Shown: positions 8,675-17,777 of the stretch, in pieces
How positions within the stretch are numbered: the first letter of the stretch is position 1
Layout of the letters: every line of letters starts with the position of its first letter
Assembly: GCF_900103215.1 (NCBI RefSeq)
Contig: NZ_FNGV01000008.1
Span: forward strand, 62,001-126,000
Origin: Kriegella aquimaris
Lineage (GTDB): Bacteria; Bacteroidota; Bacteroidia; Flavobacteriales; Flavobacteriaceae
Direction: 5' to 3'
DNA length: 64,000 bases
The notes under the pieces: generated by a model
What the model was told of the DNA's origin: nothing
Database searches by the model: none
The model's input: only the letters and a program-made list of their open reading frames with translations
Translations under genes and position numbers: made by a program

Positions 8675-8802
8675 CCCAATTTTCTTCAACTTTTTAGTTC
8701 TTAAGTAAAGGTTGGCCGACTTTTATATTTTACGCGACGCTAGTATTAAAGTTAAGCAACTTGAATGCTCATTAAAACGAGGGTTCAAATAATCCTTTTC
8801 CA

Positions 8803-10329
8803 ATGAAAATTGAAGATATAGAAAATATTGAATTGAAGTTTTTAGATCTTGATGACTATCAAGAATTAAAAACGGCAATGATATCGGCATATACAAATAT
8901 GCCAGGGGCCTATTGGAAAGAGGAGCATATCAAATCATTGATCGACAAATTTCACGAAGGACAGGTGGTCATTAAGGTTAATGGCGAATTGGCCGGGGTC
9001 GCACTTTCCATTATCGTCGATTACAACACATTTGATGATAATCACACCTATCAAGATATTACCGGAAATTACTCTTTTAATACCCACAATGACGAAGGAG
9101 ACGTATTGTACGGTATAGAGGTATTCATTAAGCCGCAGTTCCGTGGGTTGCGTTTGGGTCGTAGATTGTATGACTATAGAAAGGAACTATGTGAAAAACT
9201 CAACCTGAAAAGTATCGTTTTTGGTGGTCGAATGCCTACTTACCATAAATATTCGAGTGAATTGACGCCAAAGGAGTACATCGCGAAAGTTCGTAGAAAG
9301 GAAATTCAAGATCCTGTGCTGAACTTTCAGATTAGCAACGATTTTCACCCCGCTAAAGTAATGAAAGGGTATCTAGAAGGTGATGCGGCATCAAATGATT
9401 TCGCCATCTTAATGGAATGGGACAACATCTATTATCAAAGGCCCTCTAAAAAGGCAGCTACCAAAAAAAAGATTATTCGCTTAGGGCTCATACAATGGCA
9501 AATGCGACCTTACAAAGATTTGGAAGAACTATTGCAGCAAGCGGAATTTTTTATCGATGCCGTATCTGGGTACCGTTCCGATTTTGCACTTTTCCCTGAG
9601 TTTTTTAATGCACCTTTGATGGCAAAAGATAACCATTTGTCTACGCCAGAAGCTATTCGAGAGCTGGCAAAGCATACGGAAGCCATCGTACAAAAATTTT
9701 CGGAGTTTTCTATTTCGTATAATATCAATATCATCACGGGTAGTATGCCCGAAATAAGAGACGGGCGATTATACAATGTAGGGTATTTGTGTCGCCGTGA
9801 TGGTAGTATGGAGCGCTATGAGAAATTGCATGTTACTCCCGATGAAGCCAAAGTGTGGGGCATGCAGGGCGGTACTCAATTAAAGGCCTTCGATACCGAT
9901 TGTGGAAAAATAGGGGTGCTGATATGTTATGATTCCGAGTTTCCCGAATTAAGCCGAATTTTGGCCGATGAAGGTATGGACATCCTTTTTGTTCCTTTTT
10001 TGACCGATACGCAAAACGGATATTCCAGGGTGCGTAACTGTGCACAGGCAAGGGCAATCGAAAATGAATGTTATGTGGCTATTGCCGGTAGCGTGGGCAA
10101 TTTGCCAAATGTGCAGAATATGGATATTCAATTTGCCCAATCTGTGGTGTTTACCCCATGTGATTTTTCATTCCCTACCAACGGAATCAAAGCAGAGGCT
10201 ACTGCGAATGCAGAAATGATACTGATTGCCGATGTTGATATTGATCTGCTTCGCGAACTCAATAAATTTGGAGCGGTGAGGAACTTGAATGACAGAAGAA
10301 AAGATATTTTTGAATTAAAGAAAAAATAA
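8803..10329 (+). CDS. GNAT acetyltransferase / carbon-nitrogen hydrolase (nitrilase) fusion
   Basis: 508 residues in two domains. Residues 1-215 are a GNAT N-acetyltransferase; the acetyl-CoA-binding turn lies in FRGLRLGRRLYDYR, 113-126. Residues 225-505 are a nitrilase-superfamily amidase with the complete Glu-Lys-Cys triad: E266 in FPEFF, K341 in EKLHVT, C375 in ICYDSEFPE. The fusion occurs widely in bacteria as one conserved protein of undefined substrate. The location between polyamine synthesis and a RimK-type ligase suggests acetylation and amide cleavage of an amine or peptide. A role like N-carbamoylputrescine amidase is possible but redundant with agmatinase. Confidence 0.88.
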   Translation: MKIEDIENIELKFLDLDDYQELKTAMISAYTNMPGAYWKEEHIKSLIDKFHEGQVVIKVNGELAGVALSIIVDYNTFDDNHTYQDITGNYSFNTHNDEGDVLYGIEVFIKPQFRGLRLGRRLYDYRKELCEKLNLKSIVFGGRMPTYHKYSSELTPKEYIAKVRRKEIQDPVLNFQISNDFHPAKVMKGYLEGDAASNDFAILMEWDNIYYQRPSKKAATKKKIIRLGLIQWQMRPYKDLEELLQQAEFFIDAVSGYRSDFALFPEFFNAPLMAKDNHLSTPEAIRELAKHTEAIVQKFSEFSISYNINIITGSMPEIRDGRLYNVGYLCRRDGSMERYEKLHVTPDEAKVWGMQGGTQLKAFDTDCGKIGVLICYDSEFPELSRILADEGMDILFVPFLTDTQNGYSRVRNCAQARAIENECYVAIAGSVGNLPNVQNMDIQFAQSVVFTPCDFSFPTNGIKAEATANAEMILIADVDIDLLRELNKFGAVRNLNDRRKDIFELKKK

Positions 10330-10332
10330 CAA

Positions 10333-11703
10333 TTGAAAGAACTTGAACTGATAGGAAGCGAAGAGTGGTGTGTGTTTAAAGACTTAGGAATTCCTGCGAT
10401 AAAGGCCCGAATAGATTCCGGTGCCAAAACCTCGTCAATACAAGCAACAAATATAAAAATACATTCCAAAGAGGCTCAAGAATGGGTGAAATTCGATGTG
10501 AATCCGTTACAGGAAAACCGAAGCATCGCCATTCCATGTGAGGCAAAATTGGTCGATAGAAGAATGGTCAAAAGTTCTTCCGGAATCTCAGAAGAACGCC
10601 TGGTGGTGAAGACCCCTGTTACTTTGGGCGATTCCGTTTTTGAGATCGAACTTACCTTGGCAAACAGGGATACCATGGAGTTCCGAATGTTACTGGGTAG
10701 AGAGGCAATTAACGAACGCTACCTTGTCAACCCGGCGGAAACCTATAAAATCCAAGATTTTAGTGAAGAGCAAATCAATAAGAAATATGCTCCTTATTTT
10801 AAGGAGAAAACAGGACTGAAAATAGCCCTTTTGGCGAGTAATCCTGAACTGTACAGCAACAAAAGACTGATGGAGGCGGCTGTAGCACGCGGGCACGAAA
10901 TCGTGTTTTTGAATGTGGAATTGGCTTATATGAAGCTCGATGCGCATTCTCCCGAAATTCGATATAGAGGTGGCAATATCTTAAAAGAATTTGATGCCAT
11001 TATCCCTAGAATAAAACCATCGGTCACCTTCTATGGCTGTGCCCTTATTCGACAATTTGATAATCTGGGCGCATATTGTCAAAACTCGGCCGAGGCCATC
11101 ACGCAGTCTCGCGATAAACTGTTTGCTTCGCAATTATTTTCGAAGAACGATATTCATATTCCCATTACCGGTTTTGCAAAATCACCCATGGATACCAAAG
11201 ACCTTATCAAAATGGTCAACGGTGCACCTTTGATTATAAAATTATTGGAAAGTACCCAAGGTAAGGGCGTGGTATTGGCTGAAACCAATAAAGCGGCGGA
11301 AAGTGTGATCAATGCTTTTAAAAGTGTACAGACCAATATCTTGGTGCAAGAATTTATCAAGGAAGCCAACGGGCAAGATATTCGCTGTTTCGTGGTTAAT
11401 GGCAAAGTAGTAGCTTCCATGCAACGTCAGGCGGCCAAGGGTGAATTCAGGGCGAACATACACCAGGGAGGTACAGCTTCGATAATACGGATAACGCCAG
11501 AAGAAAAAAAATTAGCTATAAAAGCGGCAAAAGTGTTGAATCTAGCCGTGGCTGGGGTCGATATCATACGGTCGAACAAAGGGCCACTTTTACTAGAGGT
11601 GAATTCTTCCCCAGGTCTTGAAGGCATAGAAAATGCTACTGGAAAAGATATAGCAAATTCCATGATTATGGCTATCGAAAGGAAACTGAAGTTTCGAATG
11701 TAG
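10333..11703 (+). CDS. rimK: RimB-like protease domain fused to RimK-type ATP-grasp ligase
   Basis: 456 residues. Residues 1-135 match the retropepsin-like RimB/ATP-dependent zinc protease domain ([11 protein letters not shown] with D28, S29, G30; MLLGREAI near 117-124). Residues about 159-456 are a RimK-type ATP-grasp ligase, with a [14 protein letters not shown] nucleotide loop, [17 protein letters not shown] and the C-terminal LLEVNSSPG metal-binding motif. RimK adds glutamate to the C-terminus of ribosomal protein S6, and RimB proteins trim such tails, so the fusion would write and erase one modification. The frame opens just after the upstream stop; a TTG at 10333 is the only start that keeps the whole first domain. 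Confidence 0.85.
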   Translation: MKELELIGSEEWCVFKDLGIPAIKARIDSGAKTSSIQATNIKIHSKEAQEWVKFDVNPLQENRSIAIPCEAKLVDRRMVKSSSGISEERLVVKTPVTLGDSVFEIELTLANRDTMEFRMLLGREAINERYLVNPAETYKIQDFSEEQINKKYAPYFKEKTGLKIALLASNPELYSNKRLMEAAVARGHEIVFLNVELAYMKLDAHSPEIRYRGGNILKEFDAIIPRIKPSVTFYGCALIRQFDNLGAYCQNSAEAITQSRDKLFASQLFSKNDIHIPITGFAKSPMDTKDLIKMVNGAPLIIKLLESTQGKGVVLAETNKAAESVINAFKSVQTNILVQEFIKEANGQDIRCFVVNGKVVASMQRQAAKGEFRANIHQGGTASIIRITPEEKKLAIKAAKVLNLAVAGVDIIRSNKGPLLLEVNSSPGLEGIENATGKDIANSMIMAIERKLKFRM

Positions 11704-11792
11704 TGGTTTCTGGCGGTAATGAGGATGTGCAAAATATAATTTCCTTAAAACCCGCCACTGAAGGGTCATAAAATTGAGAATAGCGAGCGAGG

Positions 11793-12734
11793 TTAATGTT
11801 TTAAATTCCGCAACATCTCATTTGTCGTTTTCTCCAAATCAAATTCTGCTTTCCATCCCCAATCAGCTTTTGCTTCTGTATCATCGATACTGTTGGGCCA
11901 AGAATCGGCGATGCGCTGTCGAAAATCGGGATTATAAGTAATGGTAAAATCAGGGATGCTTTGTTTAATACTACGTGCAATTTGGTCGGGGGTAAAACTC
12001 ATGGCCGCCAAGTTATAAGATGACCTTTCCTTAATGTTTGTGATATCGGTTTTCATAATGGCCATCGTAGCACGAATAGCATCGTCCATAAACATCATTG
12101 GTAAATTGGTGTCTTCCTTTAAGAAACAGGTGTATTCACCATCTGATAAGGCCTTGTGATATATTTCTACGGCGTAGTCGGTAGTTCCGCCTCCGGGCAT
12201 CGTCTTCCAGCTTATGAGCCCTGGATAACGTATGCTTCGCACATCTACGCCATATTTGTGATGGTAATAATTGCACCAGCGTTCCCCCGATTGCTTACTG
12301 ATGCCGTACACGGTACTAGGCTCCATAATGGTATGTTGGGGTGTGTTCATTTTTGGCGTATTCGGACCAAAAACAGCGATGCTAGAGGGCCAAAATATGG
12401 AAGATATCTTTTTGTCCTTGGCCAAGTTCAATACATTAAAAAGAGAATTCATATTTAAATTCCAGGCCCTCATAGGGAATTTTTCAGCAGTTGCACTTAA
12501 CATGGCGGCCATAAGGTATACTTCGTCTATTTCATAGTAGGCGACAATTTCCTCCAAAGCATCATAATCGGTGGCATCTAAAATTTCAAAGGGACCGGAA
12601 TCCATTAAATTCTCGCCTCCTTCACGAATATCACTGGCAATGACTTGGTCATTACTATATTCTTGCCGTAAAGCCAGAGTCAATTCGGTACCTATTTGTC
12701 CGCAAGCACCCAAAATAAGAATATTCTTTTGCAT
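11793..12734 (-). CDS. NAD-dependent SDR protein, L-threonine 3-dehydrogenase-like
   Basis: Extended short-chain dehydrogenase with the Rossmann motif GACGQIG directly after the chosen start and the catalytic YGISK (Tyr-xxx-Lys). A WPSSIAVFGP strand precedes that motif and supplies the serine. The pattern around VYLMAAMLSATAEK and PGGGTTDYAVE resembles the epimerase-type L-threonine dehydrogenases of Bacteroidota, which oxidise threonine to 2-amino-3-ketobutyrate. An upstream ATG at 12764 would add ten residues before the Rossmann strand; 12734 gives the usual N-terminus. It converges with the RimK gene. Confidence 0.82.
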   Translation of the reverse strand: MQKNILILGACGQIGTELTLALRQEYSNDQVIASDIREGGENLMDSGPFEILDATDYDALEEIVAYYEIDEVYLMAAMLSATAEKFPMRAWNLNMNSLFNVLNLAKDKKISSIFWPSSIAVFGPNTPKMNTPQHTIMEPSTVYGISKQSGERWCNYYHHKYGVDVRSIRYPGLISWKTMPGGGTTDYAVEIYHKALSDGEYTCFLKEDTNLPMMFMDDAIRATMAIMKTDITNIKERSSYNLAAMSFTPDQIARSIKQSIPDFTITYNPDFRQRIADSWPNSIDDTEAKADWGWKAEFDLEKTTNEMLRNLKH

Positions 12735-12798
12735 TAAAATCGAGTTAAATCCTTTAGCCTTCAAAGATACCGTTTATTAAAATTTGTACATTCGCCCT

Positions 12799-13293
12799 AT
12801 GGGTAAATTATTCATTTCATGCGCCATTTTGTTTTTGTTTTCTTCCTGTAAAGAGAATAAGGGACCATTGGTTGTCGAAGACAATACTAATTCGATTATC
12901 GCGACTGCAAGTTGGCCAAAGAAAGCCGTTATCAATGCAAAGGCTACTGACATTATAAAAGATTGGCCAAAGTTTTCGGCGATGGACACTGCCTTCGACG
13001 CACTGTACACAGTGGAAAATCCTGAAGATGTAAAGTTGGTTATCGAAAATCTTATTGAGAACCAAAAGCTTCTGGAAGCTTCGAAATATCCTGAGGTATT
13101 CGATGTTCCACAGATAAAAAGTCGTCAGAAAGTCTTTAAAACCTATATTTTGAAGATAAAGGGCAACCTAGAATATCGTTTAGATGTAGAAGAGCCGGTA
13201 TTGGAAATGATTACCGCCTACAATGCCCTGCGCAATCAGTTTAATGTCATTGTAAACAATACGCTCGACACCAAGTTGATACTTGAGGAATAG
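12799..13293 (+). CDS. small hypothetical lipoprotein
   Basis: About 164 residues with a lipoprotein signal: hydrophobic stretch ISCAILFLF and lipobox FSSC, so it is probably anchored in the outer or inner membrane. The mature part is helical and charged and carries no motif I recognise. Helices such as VKLVIENLIENQKLL suggest a four-helix or spectrin-like arrangement. It is divergent from the threonine-dehydrogenase-like gene (64 bp between starts) and convergent with the TPR gene. An ATG at 12784 is also possible but would place five residues before the signal. Confidence 0.65.
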   Translation: MGKLFISCAILFLFSSCKENKGPLVVEDNTNSIIATASWPKKAVINAKATDIIKDWPKFSAMDTAFDALYTVENPEDVKLVIENLIENQKLLEASKYPEVFDVPQIKSRQKVFKTYILKIKGNLEYRLDVEEPVLEMITAYNALRNQFNVIVNNTLDTKLILEE

Positions 13294-13366
13294 GGGGTAA
13301 TCCCAAAGCATTTCTTTCCTCTTTTTGTCAAAAAAAGGTGAAACGTGCTAACTTTTCTGGTTATTA

Positions 13367-14071
13367 TTATTTCTCACCCTCTGGGGCTGGTGGCGGATTT
13401 TTTCTTGACTCCAATGCCTGCTTACTTAGACTGGCAAGATTAAAGCTAGGGTCAATTTTAAGCGCTTCATCAATAAGTGCAATCGCTGCATCTACATTTT
13501 CTTTGTCCGCATTGAAGGCTACTAGTGCCTTAAGATGTAAAAAAGCAGCCTTAAGAGAAACTTCGTAAGGTTGTTGTCGTTCGTAAAAGGCATATTTCAT
13601 ATCGTCTTTGGCGTTGGCGATGCCATATTCGATATTTGTAGAAGCCCCGGTATTATCACCCGTCTGTATCTTTAAATCTGCCAACTCATAAGCCAAATAT
13701 GGACTGGGCGTTCTTTTGTTCAAAATTTCGAACTGCTCTAACGCACGTTTGGGTTGATTGATCGCTTTTAGCGAAATCGCCTTAACCTGTACCGCCAAAT
13801 CGGAGTCTGCTTCGTCTTTTTCGACCCCTATGGTATTGAGGGCCTGCATATGTTTGTTGTTATTGGCATAAATATAGGCCAAAGTGTCTTTGCGCTCTTT
13901 TGAAGGTGAAAGCACATTAAGATGGGTAAGGGCACTGATTACACCGTTCATATCACCCTGTAAACGCATTTCTTTATAAAAAGCTTCGTAGTGTTTTTGC
14001 AATTCACTTGTGCTCTGGCCAACTCCTATAAAACCTGCCATTAATAATAATACGGATACTGTTCTCTTCAT
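13367..14071 (-). CDS. periplasmic TPR-type repeat protein
   Basis: 234 residues from the ATG at 14071, which begins a clean signal peptide (MKRTVSVLLLMAGF, cleavage after GVGQ). A longer frame upstream to 14155 has no signal character and is rejected as the start. The mature protein is all-helical. TPR-like helix pairs are visible, such as PSPYLAYELADLKIQTGDNT and the terminal AIALIDEALKIDPSFNLASL. The C-terminus is Pro/Lys/Glu-rich (KNPPPAPEGEK). It is likely a scaffold in the periplasm; partner unknown. Confidence 0.75.
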   Translation of the reverse strand: MKRTVSVLLLMAGFIGVGQSTSELQKHYEAFYKEMRLQGDMNGVISALTHLNVLSPSKERKDTLAYIYANNNKHMQALNTIGVEKDEADSDLAVQVKAISLKAINQPKRALEQFEILNKRTPSPYLAYELADLKIQTGDNTGASTNIEYGIANAKDDMKYAFYERQQPYEVSLKAAFLHLKALVAFNADKENVDAAIALIDEALKIDPSFNLASLSKQALESRKNPPPAPEGEK

Positions 14072-14151
14072 CACTGTTGAATTTTGGTGCGCTAAACTAA
14101 TAAAATATTTTGTGCTATTCGTTAATGAAACCGTTAAACCCGTATAAGTCA

Positions 14152-14180
14152 ACAAAAAAGGACGCCGAATGGCATCCTTT
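14152..14180 (-). terminator. intrinsic terminator after the 126-residue hypothetical gene
   Basis: Read on the minus strand, AAAGGATGCC pairs with GGCGTCCTTT across an ATTC loop (one mismatch), and the downstream arm runs directly into a stretch of six T. It stands 27 bp after the stop of the gene at 14207-14587 and before the TPR gene start, separating the two units. Confidence 0.75.
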
Positions 14181-14206
14181 AATATGAGTTAATTTAGAAT
14201 TCTTGA

Positions 14207-14587
14207 TTAAGCTAATCTAAGCGATGCATCTTTGCCTTCGCCCGAATAGGAATGCAATAGGTTCGAGTAAAAGGCTAAACTCTTACTGTCTTTGTCAATA
14301 CATGTTTTCAAAAAATCAAATAGATTCTTGAATAATAAGTTTACATGCAATGTTGGTACACAAAGGTTTACCTTTTTTGGATCATAATCCTTATCGTCTA
14401 AAATGACGTCCATTTCTACTCTTCCCCGATGATAGTCAATCGCAACATCTGCTGCATTGTAGTGATTTTTTAAAATGGCAACATGCAGATTTTTGTACTT
14501 CTGGGGAACTTTTTGCTTCGGACAACTTACGGCAACTAAACTTTCAAATTCTGAAAGAATGCGCCTTTTTAAATTAGAATTTTCCAT
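14207..14587 (-). CDS. conserved hypothetical cytoplasmic protein
   Basis: 126 residues, no signal peptide or membrane segment, mixed alpha/beta composition with a central VEMDVILDDKDYDPKKV segment and a helical C-terminal third. I do not recognise the family. It is a single-gene unit with its own terminator downstream, and its codon use looks like that of its neighbours. Confidence 0.6.
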   Translation of the reverse strand: MENSNLKRRILSEFESLVAVSCPKQKVPQKYKNLHVAILKNHYNAADVAIDYHRGRVEMDVILDDKDYDPKKVNLCVPTLHVNLLFKNLFDFLKTCIDKDSKSLAFYSNLLHSYSGEGKDASLRLA

Positions 14588-14698
14588 GCAAATAGTTTTA
14601 AAATTATGAAATAAAGGTACTTTTTAATCGATGAAATGCCTTTCGTATTAACATGATCGGGCGGTTTTTGTTGTGAAAGTGTGATTTTCTGTGGTGAA

Positions 14699-15508
14699 TC
14701 AATCCGTTATTGATGTATTGAATCGAAATCCTTTAACAGTCATTAGATGATTCGATTTTACGTACTTTTCAATTAATGAATTATCGTCGATATAGCTTGG
14801 TATTGGGAGGCCCTTTCTTAAGCAGGATGCCGTATAGTATTCTTTTTTGGATGGATGATGTGGGTATACGGCATTGAAGAGTTCGTTCCACCACCCCTCT
14901 TTTTCAATTGCTTCGATGATTCGAATACAATCCGTTTGATGAATGAGATTGATAGGTGCCGAACCATTTGAAAGCCCTTTTTTTCCTGAAAGGAAGTTGG
15001 CCGGATGTCGGTCATCGCCAATGAGTCCACCAAAACGTATAATCGTCGTCTTTAATTCTTGGTCATTACGAAATAGTGCTTCGCATGCTAAAAGTTGCTT
15101 TCCCGAATCGGTGACCGGTTTTGGGATAGTTGCTTCGGTAACTTCTCCCTGAATGTCTCCGTAGACCGAAGTGCTGCTAATAAAAATTATATTCTTAACG
15201 GTTGACTTTTTAATCGCTTGATGCAACAATGATATTTTCTGAAAGTAATTTTCTGCATTGTTTCCTCTAAGCTTTGGAGGCACATTTACGACCAAGATGG
15301 TTATTTCGGAGAGAAAATCAGCAATGGGACCATCAATTCCGACTTCGGAAAGGCGAATCAAGAAGGGATTAATGGCTTTGTTTTCGAGTTCGACCAATTT
15401 ATCTTTGGAGGTAGTGGTTCCGTAAACGTGGTACCCACTCTTTACAAAAGACACAGCCAAAGGCAACCCCAACCATCCGCAACCAAGTATCCCGATTCTA
15501 TTTTTCAA
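14699..15508 (-). CDS. NAD(P)-binding SDR-like oxidoreductase (YeeZ type)
   Basis: 269-residue Rossmann-fold protein. The glycine motif GCGWLGLPLA starts at residue 9, the typical signature of YeeZ-like NAD(P)-binding proteins. An IIFISSTSVYGD segment in the middle carries the serine and tyrosine seen in atypical SDRs, but the lysine four residues after that Tyr is missing (VYGDIQG). A later TIIRFGGLIGDDRHPANFL follows the family pattern. Substrate unknown; a sugar-nucleotide or acyl ligand is possible. It is not obviously linked to its neighbours. Confidence 0.75.
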   Translation of the reverse strand: MKNRIGILGCGWLGLPLAVSFVKSGYHVYGTTTSKDKLVELENKAINPFLIRLSEVGIDGPIADFLSEITILVVNVPPKLRGNNAENYFQKISLLHQAIKKSTVKNIIFISSTSVYGDIQGEVTEATIPKPVTDSGKQLLACEALFRNDQELKTTIIRFGGLIGDDRHPANFLSGKKGLSNGSAPINLIHQTDCIRIIEAIEKEGWWNELFNAVYPHHPSKKEYYTASCLRKGLPIPSYIDDNSLIEKYVKSNHLMTVKGFRFNTSITD

Positions 15509-15641
15509 ATGTGCTATTTTTCATACAGCGAAATTATAATTTAAAACTATAAAATTCTAATGTGCCAATGTGTTTCGTTAGTTTTATTTAGATAATTCGA
15601 AAATATTCATTATATTTAAGATTAACCTAAAATCAAATGAT

Positions 15642-16106
15642 ATGGGAATAAAAAGTTTTCAAGGAATACGTAGGACTACGAAGAAGGAATTTGATGCACC
15701 TATTTTAGTTGAAGATTATATGACCAAGAAATTGGTGACATTTACACCAGATCAATCTATTTTAGAAGTCATGGAGGCACTCGCCAAGTTTAAAATTTCT
15801 GGGGGGCCGGTACTTGATGATAATGGTTTCTTGGTGGGCATTATTTCAGAAGCGGACTGTATGAAACAAATTTCGGAAAGCCGTTACTTCAATCAACCCA
15901 TTTTAGACAAAAGTGTCGAAAAGTTTATGACTAAGGAGGTAGAGACTATACCTCATGATATTAGCATTTTTGATGCCGCAGGCATCTTTGACAAGCATCA
16001 CAGAAGAAGATTGCCCGTGATGAAAGATGGTCTACTCGTAGGTCAGATCAGTAGGAAAGATATCGTTATCGCCGCCTTAAAATTAAGCGGACAGAATTAT
16101 AAGTAA
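15642..16106 (+). CDS. CBS-pair domain protein
   Basis: 154 residues holding two CBS motifs in tandem. The first, around 26-85, begins VEDYMTKKLVTFTPD and ends GIISEADCMK. The second, around 92-150, begins VEKFMTKEVETIPHD and ends GQISRKDIV. Stand-alone CBS pairs bind adenosine nucleotides such as AMP or SAM and regulate partner proteins. No fused effector domain is present, so the target is unknown. A clear intrinsic terminator follows, which marks a single-gene unit. Confidence 0.88.
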   Translation: MGIKSFQGIRRTTKKEFDAPILVEDYMTKKLVTFTPDQSILEVMEALAKFKISGGPVLDDNGFLVGIISEADCMKQISESRYFNQPILDKSVEKFMTKEVETIPHDISIFDAAGIFDKHHRRRLPVMKDGLLVGQISRKDIVIAALKLSGQNYK

Positions 16107-16134
16107 GGCTTGTTTATTTCTAATTAAGCAAATG

Positions 16135-16164
16135 ATGCTCCCACCTAGGGGGCATTTTTATTTT
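16135..16164 (+). terminator. intrinsic terminator of the CBS gene
   Basis: ATGCTCCC pairs with GGGGGCAT over an ACCTA loop (one T-G pair), followed by a T-rich run. It starts 28 bp after the stop codon. Confidence 0.85.
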
Positions 16165-16220
16165 AGGATAAGCCCAAACGACACTTGAAGCCGAATGAAT
16201 CAGTAAAATTGATAACGTTG

Positions 16221-16787
16221 TTAAACAAGAGCGCCCAAAGATAGTTGCTCTAGCACTTTGTTCACCTGAACCAGATGTCTTTGATTGTGATAAACAACCA
16301 CCCTAAACGTATCTCCTAAACGCAATTTGATAAAGTTAGAAATACTGATTGCCGTTTTTGTTTTGCTCAGATTAACTTCTCCAGCGCTATGCAAAAGCTC
16401 CAAAAGCTTTTTTTGTTGTGATAAAAACCGGTCAAGACTTTTTATTTCCAAAGAAAAACCATTCGGATTCTTGTCTTTGAAGGTTTTCATTTTGTTGGGC
16501 TTTTCTTTTGGAAGCATACTTTTTGCAAAGAAATTTCCTAAAAGACCACTGGTAAAATAAATGGAGGGATACGCATTATTTTTAGCCATCTTTTCTTCTA
16601 TTTCGGGAAGATAAAAATCCCCGTACATGTTCAGGTGTTCAATGCACTCCAAAATACTCCAAGTGTGAGGGCTGCTTTTATAGTTGAGTTCCTCATTTGA
16701 TCGTACATATAGCTTTTCGGCTTCCGTCAGGCAATTTTCGGTACGGTTGATTAAATCCGCTAAAAGTTCCTTTGATGCTATCTTCAT
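16221..16787 (-). CDS. DinB-like four-helix metal-binding protein
   Basis: 188 residues from the ATG at 16787 (an upstream ATG at 16829 would add fourteen residues unlike the family). The WSILECIEHLNMYGDFYLP segment near residues 41-60 carries the first conserved His of DinB_2 proteins, and a late YHNQRHLVQV motif supplies the second pair. These four-helix bundles bind a divalent metal and often act as thiol-dependent transferases or stress proteins; the specific role is unknown. It lies directly behind the Crp-family gene on the same strand. Confidence 0.82.
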   Translation of the reverse strand: MKIASKELLADLINRTENCLTEAEKLYVRSNEELNYKSSPHTWSILECIEHLNMYGDFYLPEIEEKMAKNNAYPSIYFTSGLLGNFFAKSMLPKEKPNKMKTFKDKNPNGFSLEIKSLDRFLSQQKKLLELLHSAGEVNLSKTKTAISISNFIKLRLGDTFRVVVYHNQRHLVQVNKVLEQLSLGALV

Positions 16788-16838
16788 TATTTTTTTTACA
16801 AAGTTGCCCACTTCGGGGGAACTAAACATTGATTGAAA

Positions 16839-17375
16839 TCAAGATTTTATAATACGTGATAGAGTTTCCGGGGCCATTCTCAAATAAGAGGCAATATATT
16901 TATGCGGTATTTCTTGAAAAAGCCGCGGACTTCTTTCTAGAACCCTTTTGTATCGTTCTTCGGGAGATGATGTTAATATGTCCCGTTCCCTTTCCATTTG
17001 CTGATAAATTAGTTCACCCAGCATAATGCGCCAAAGACTACTGTTTTCAGTGGAACTTTCTATGAAATGAAGAAACGTCGCTTTACCAACTACCTTTAAT
17101 CTCGTTTTTTTAAGTGCCTGAATGTAGAGGTCAGATGGTCTGTTGGTAATAAACGAATCGAGAGCGGCGATTAGATTATTTTTATAACCCAATCGAATAG
17201 TATGCTCTTCTGTTTCATCGATTACAAAAATGCGTAGGCTGCCTTCCACGATAAAATAGATATTGGTATCGATACTATTCCCCACCTTCACATATTCATT
17301 TCTGTCCACGGATAACATACCTTCCCATATTCCGAAGTTTTCCATTTTTTCCATAAGTATTTGGGCGGCGTTCAT
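16839..17375 (-). CDS. Crp/Fnr-family transcriptional regulator
   Basis: 178 residues. Residues about 15-120 are a cyclic-nucleotide-binding-like beta-roll (NIYFIVEGSLRIFVIDE). The C-terminal helix-turn-helix IASYLRMAPETLSRIIKS ends the protein at once, giving the short form common in Bacteroidota. No arginine-serine cAMP pocket is evident, so the effector is unknown. The DinB gene follows within 52 bp and is the likely regulated partner (inferred from position). Confidence 0.85.
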   Translation of the reverse strand: MNAAQILMEKMENFGIWEGMLSVDRNEYVKVGNSIDTNIYFIVEGSLRIFVIDETEEHTIRLGYKNNLIAALDSFITNRPSDLYIQALKKTRLKVVGKATFLHFIESSTENSSLWRIMLGELIYQQMERERDILTSSPEERYKRVLERSPRLFQEIPHKYIASYLRMAPETLSRIIKS

Positions 17376-17425
17376 TCTCTTCTAATGGTTATGGATGTTT
17401 TGAAAAAGGTAAATGAAAGGATAGT

Positions 17426-17776
17426 TTATTCGCGTTTCACAATCATGTAATAGTCATTTTCTAAAGGGAGATAACCTAAATCATAAATGAAATAATAAGT
17501 CGTTCCTTTTTTGGTGGTGTAAAGATTGGTGATAAAATCAAAATCAAAGCCTTTATCGAGCAGGCGGGTTCGCGTTGTTCTTGTTTTGCCTTCTTTCAAC
17601 TGGAAACTATCGAGCACGCGGTAATTTTTTCTCAGGCGGTTGTTAATATTGCGAATGAGATTCTTACTGTCTTTGTTGACTTTATTATTATAGGCATTGC
17701 GGCAGTAGTCGGAACAATACTTTTTGTCGACCCGACCCATAATTTTCTCCCCGCATTCCAAACATTCTTTTTCCAA
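17426..17776 (-). CDS. zinc-ribbon hypothetical protein
   Basis: 116 residues. The N-terminus is a four-cysteine zinc knuckle: ECLECG, then YCSDYC, with cysteines at about 5, 8, 21 and 25. It is followed by a basic helix (NAYNNKVNKDSKNLIRN) and a small beta-rich C-terminal part ending in YYMIVKRE. The layout suggests a nucleic-acid-binding protein similar to DUF2116-type zinc ribbons. It is 1 bp from the upstream DUF6265 gene, so the two are one transcript. Confidence 0.7.
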   Translation of the reverse strand: MEKECLECGEKIMGRVDKKYCSDYCRNAYNNKVNKDSKNLIRNINNRLRKNYRVLDSFQLKEGKTRTTRTRLLDKGFDFDFITNLYTTKKGTTYYFIYDLGYLPLENDYYMIVKRE

Positions 17777-17777
17777 A

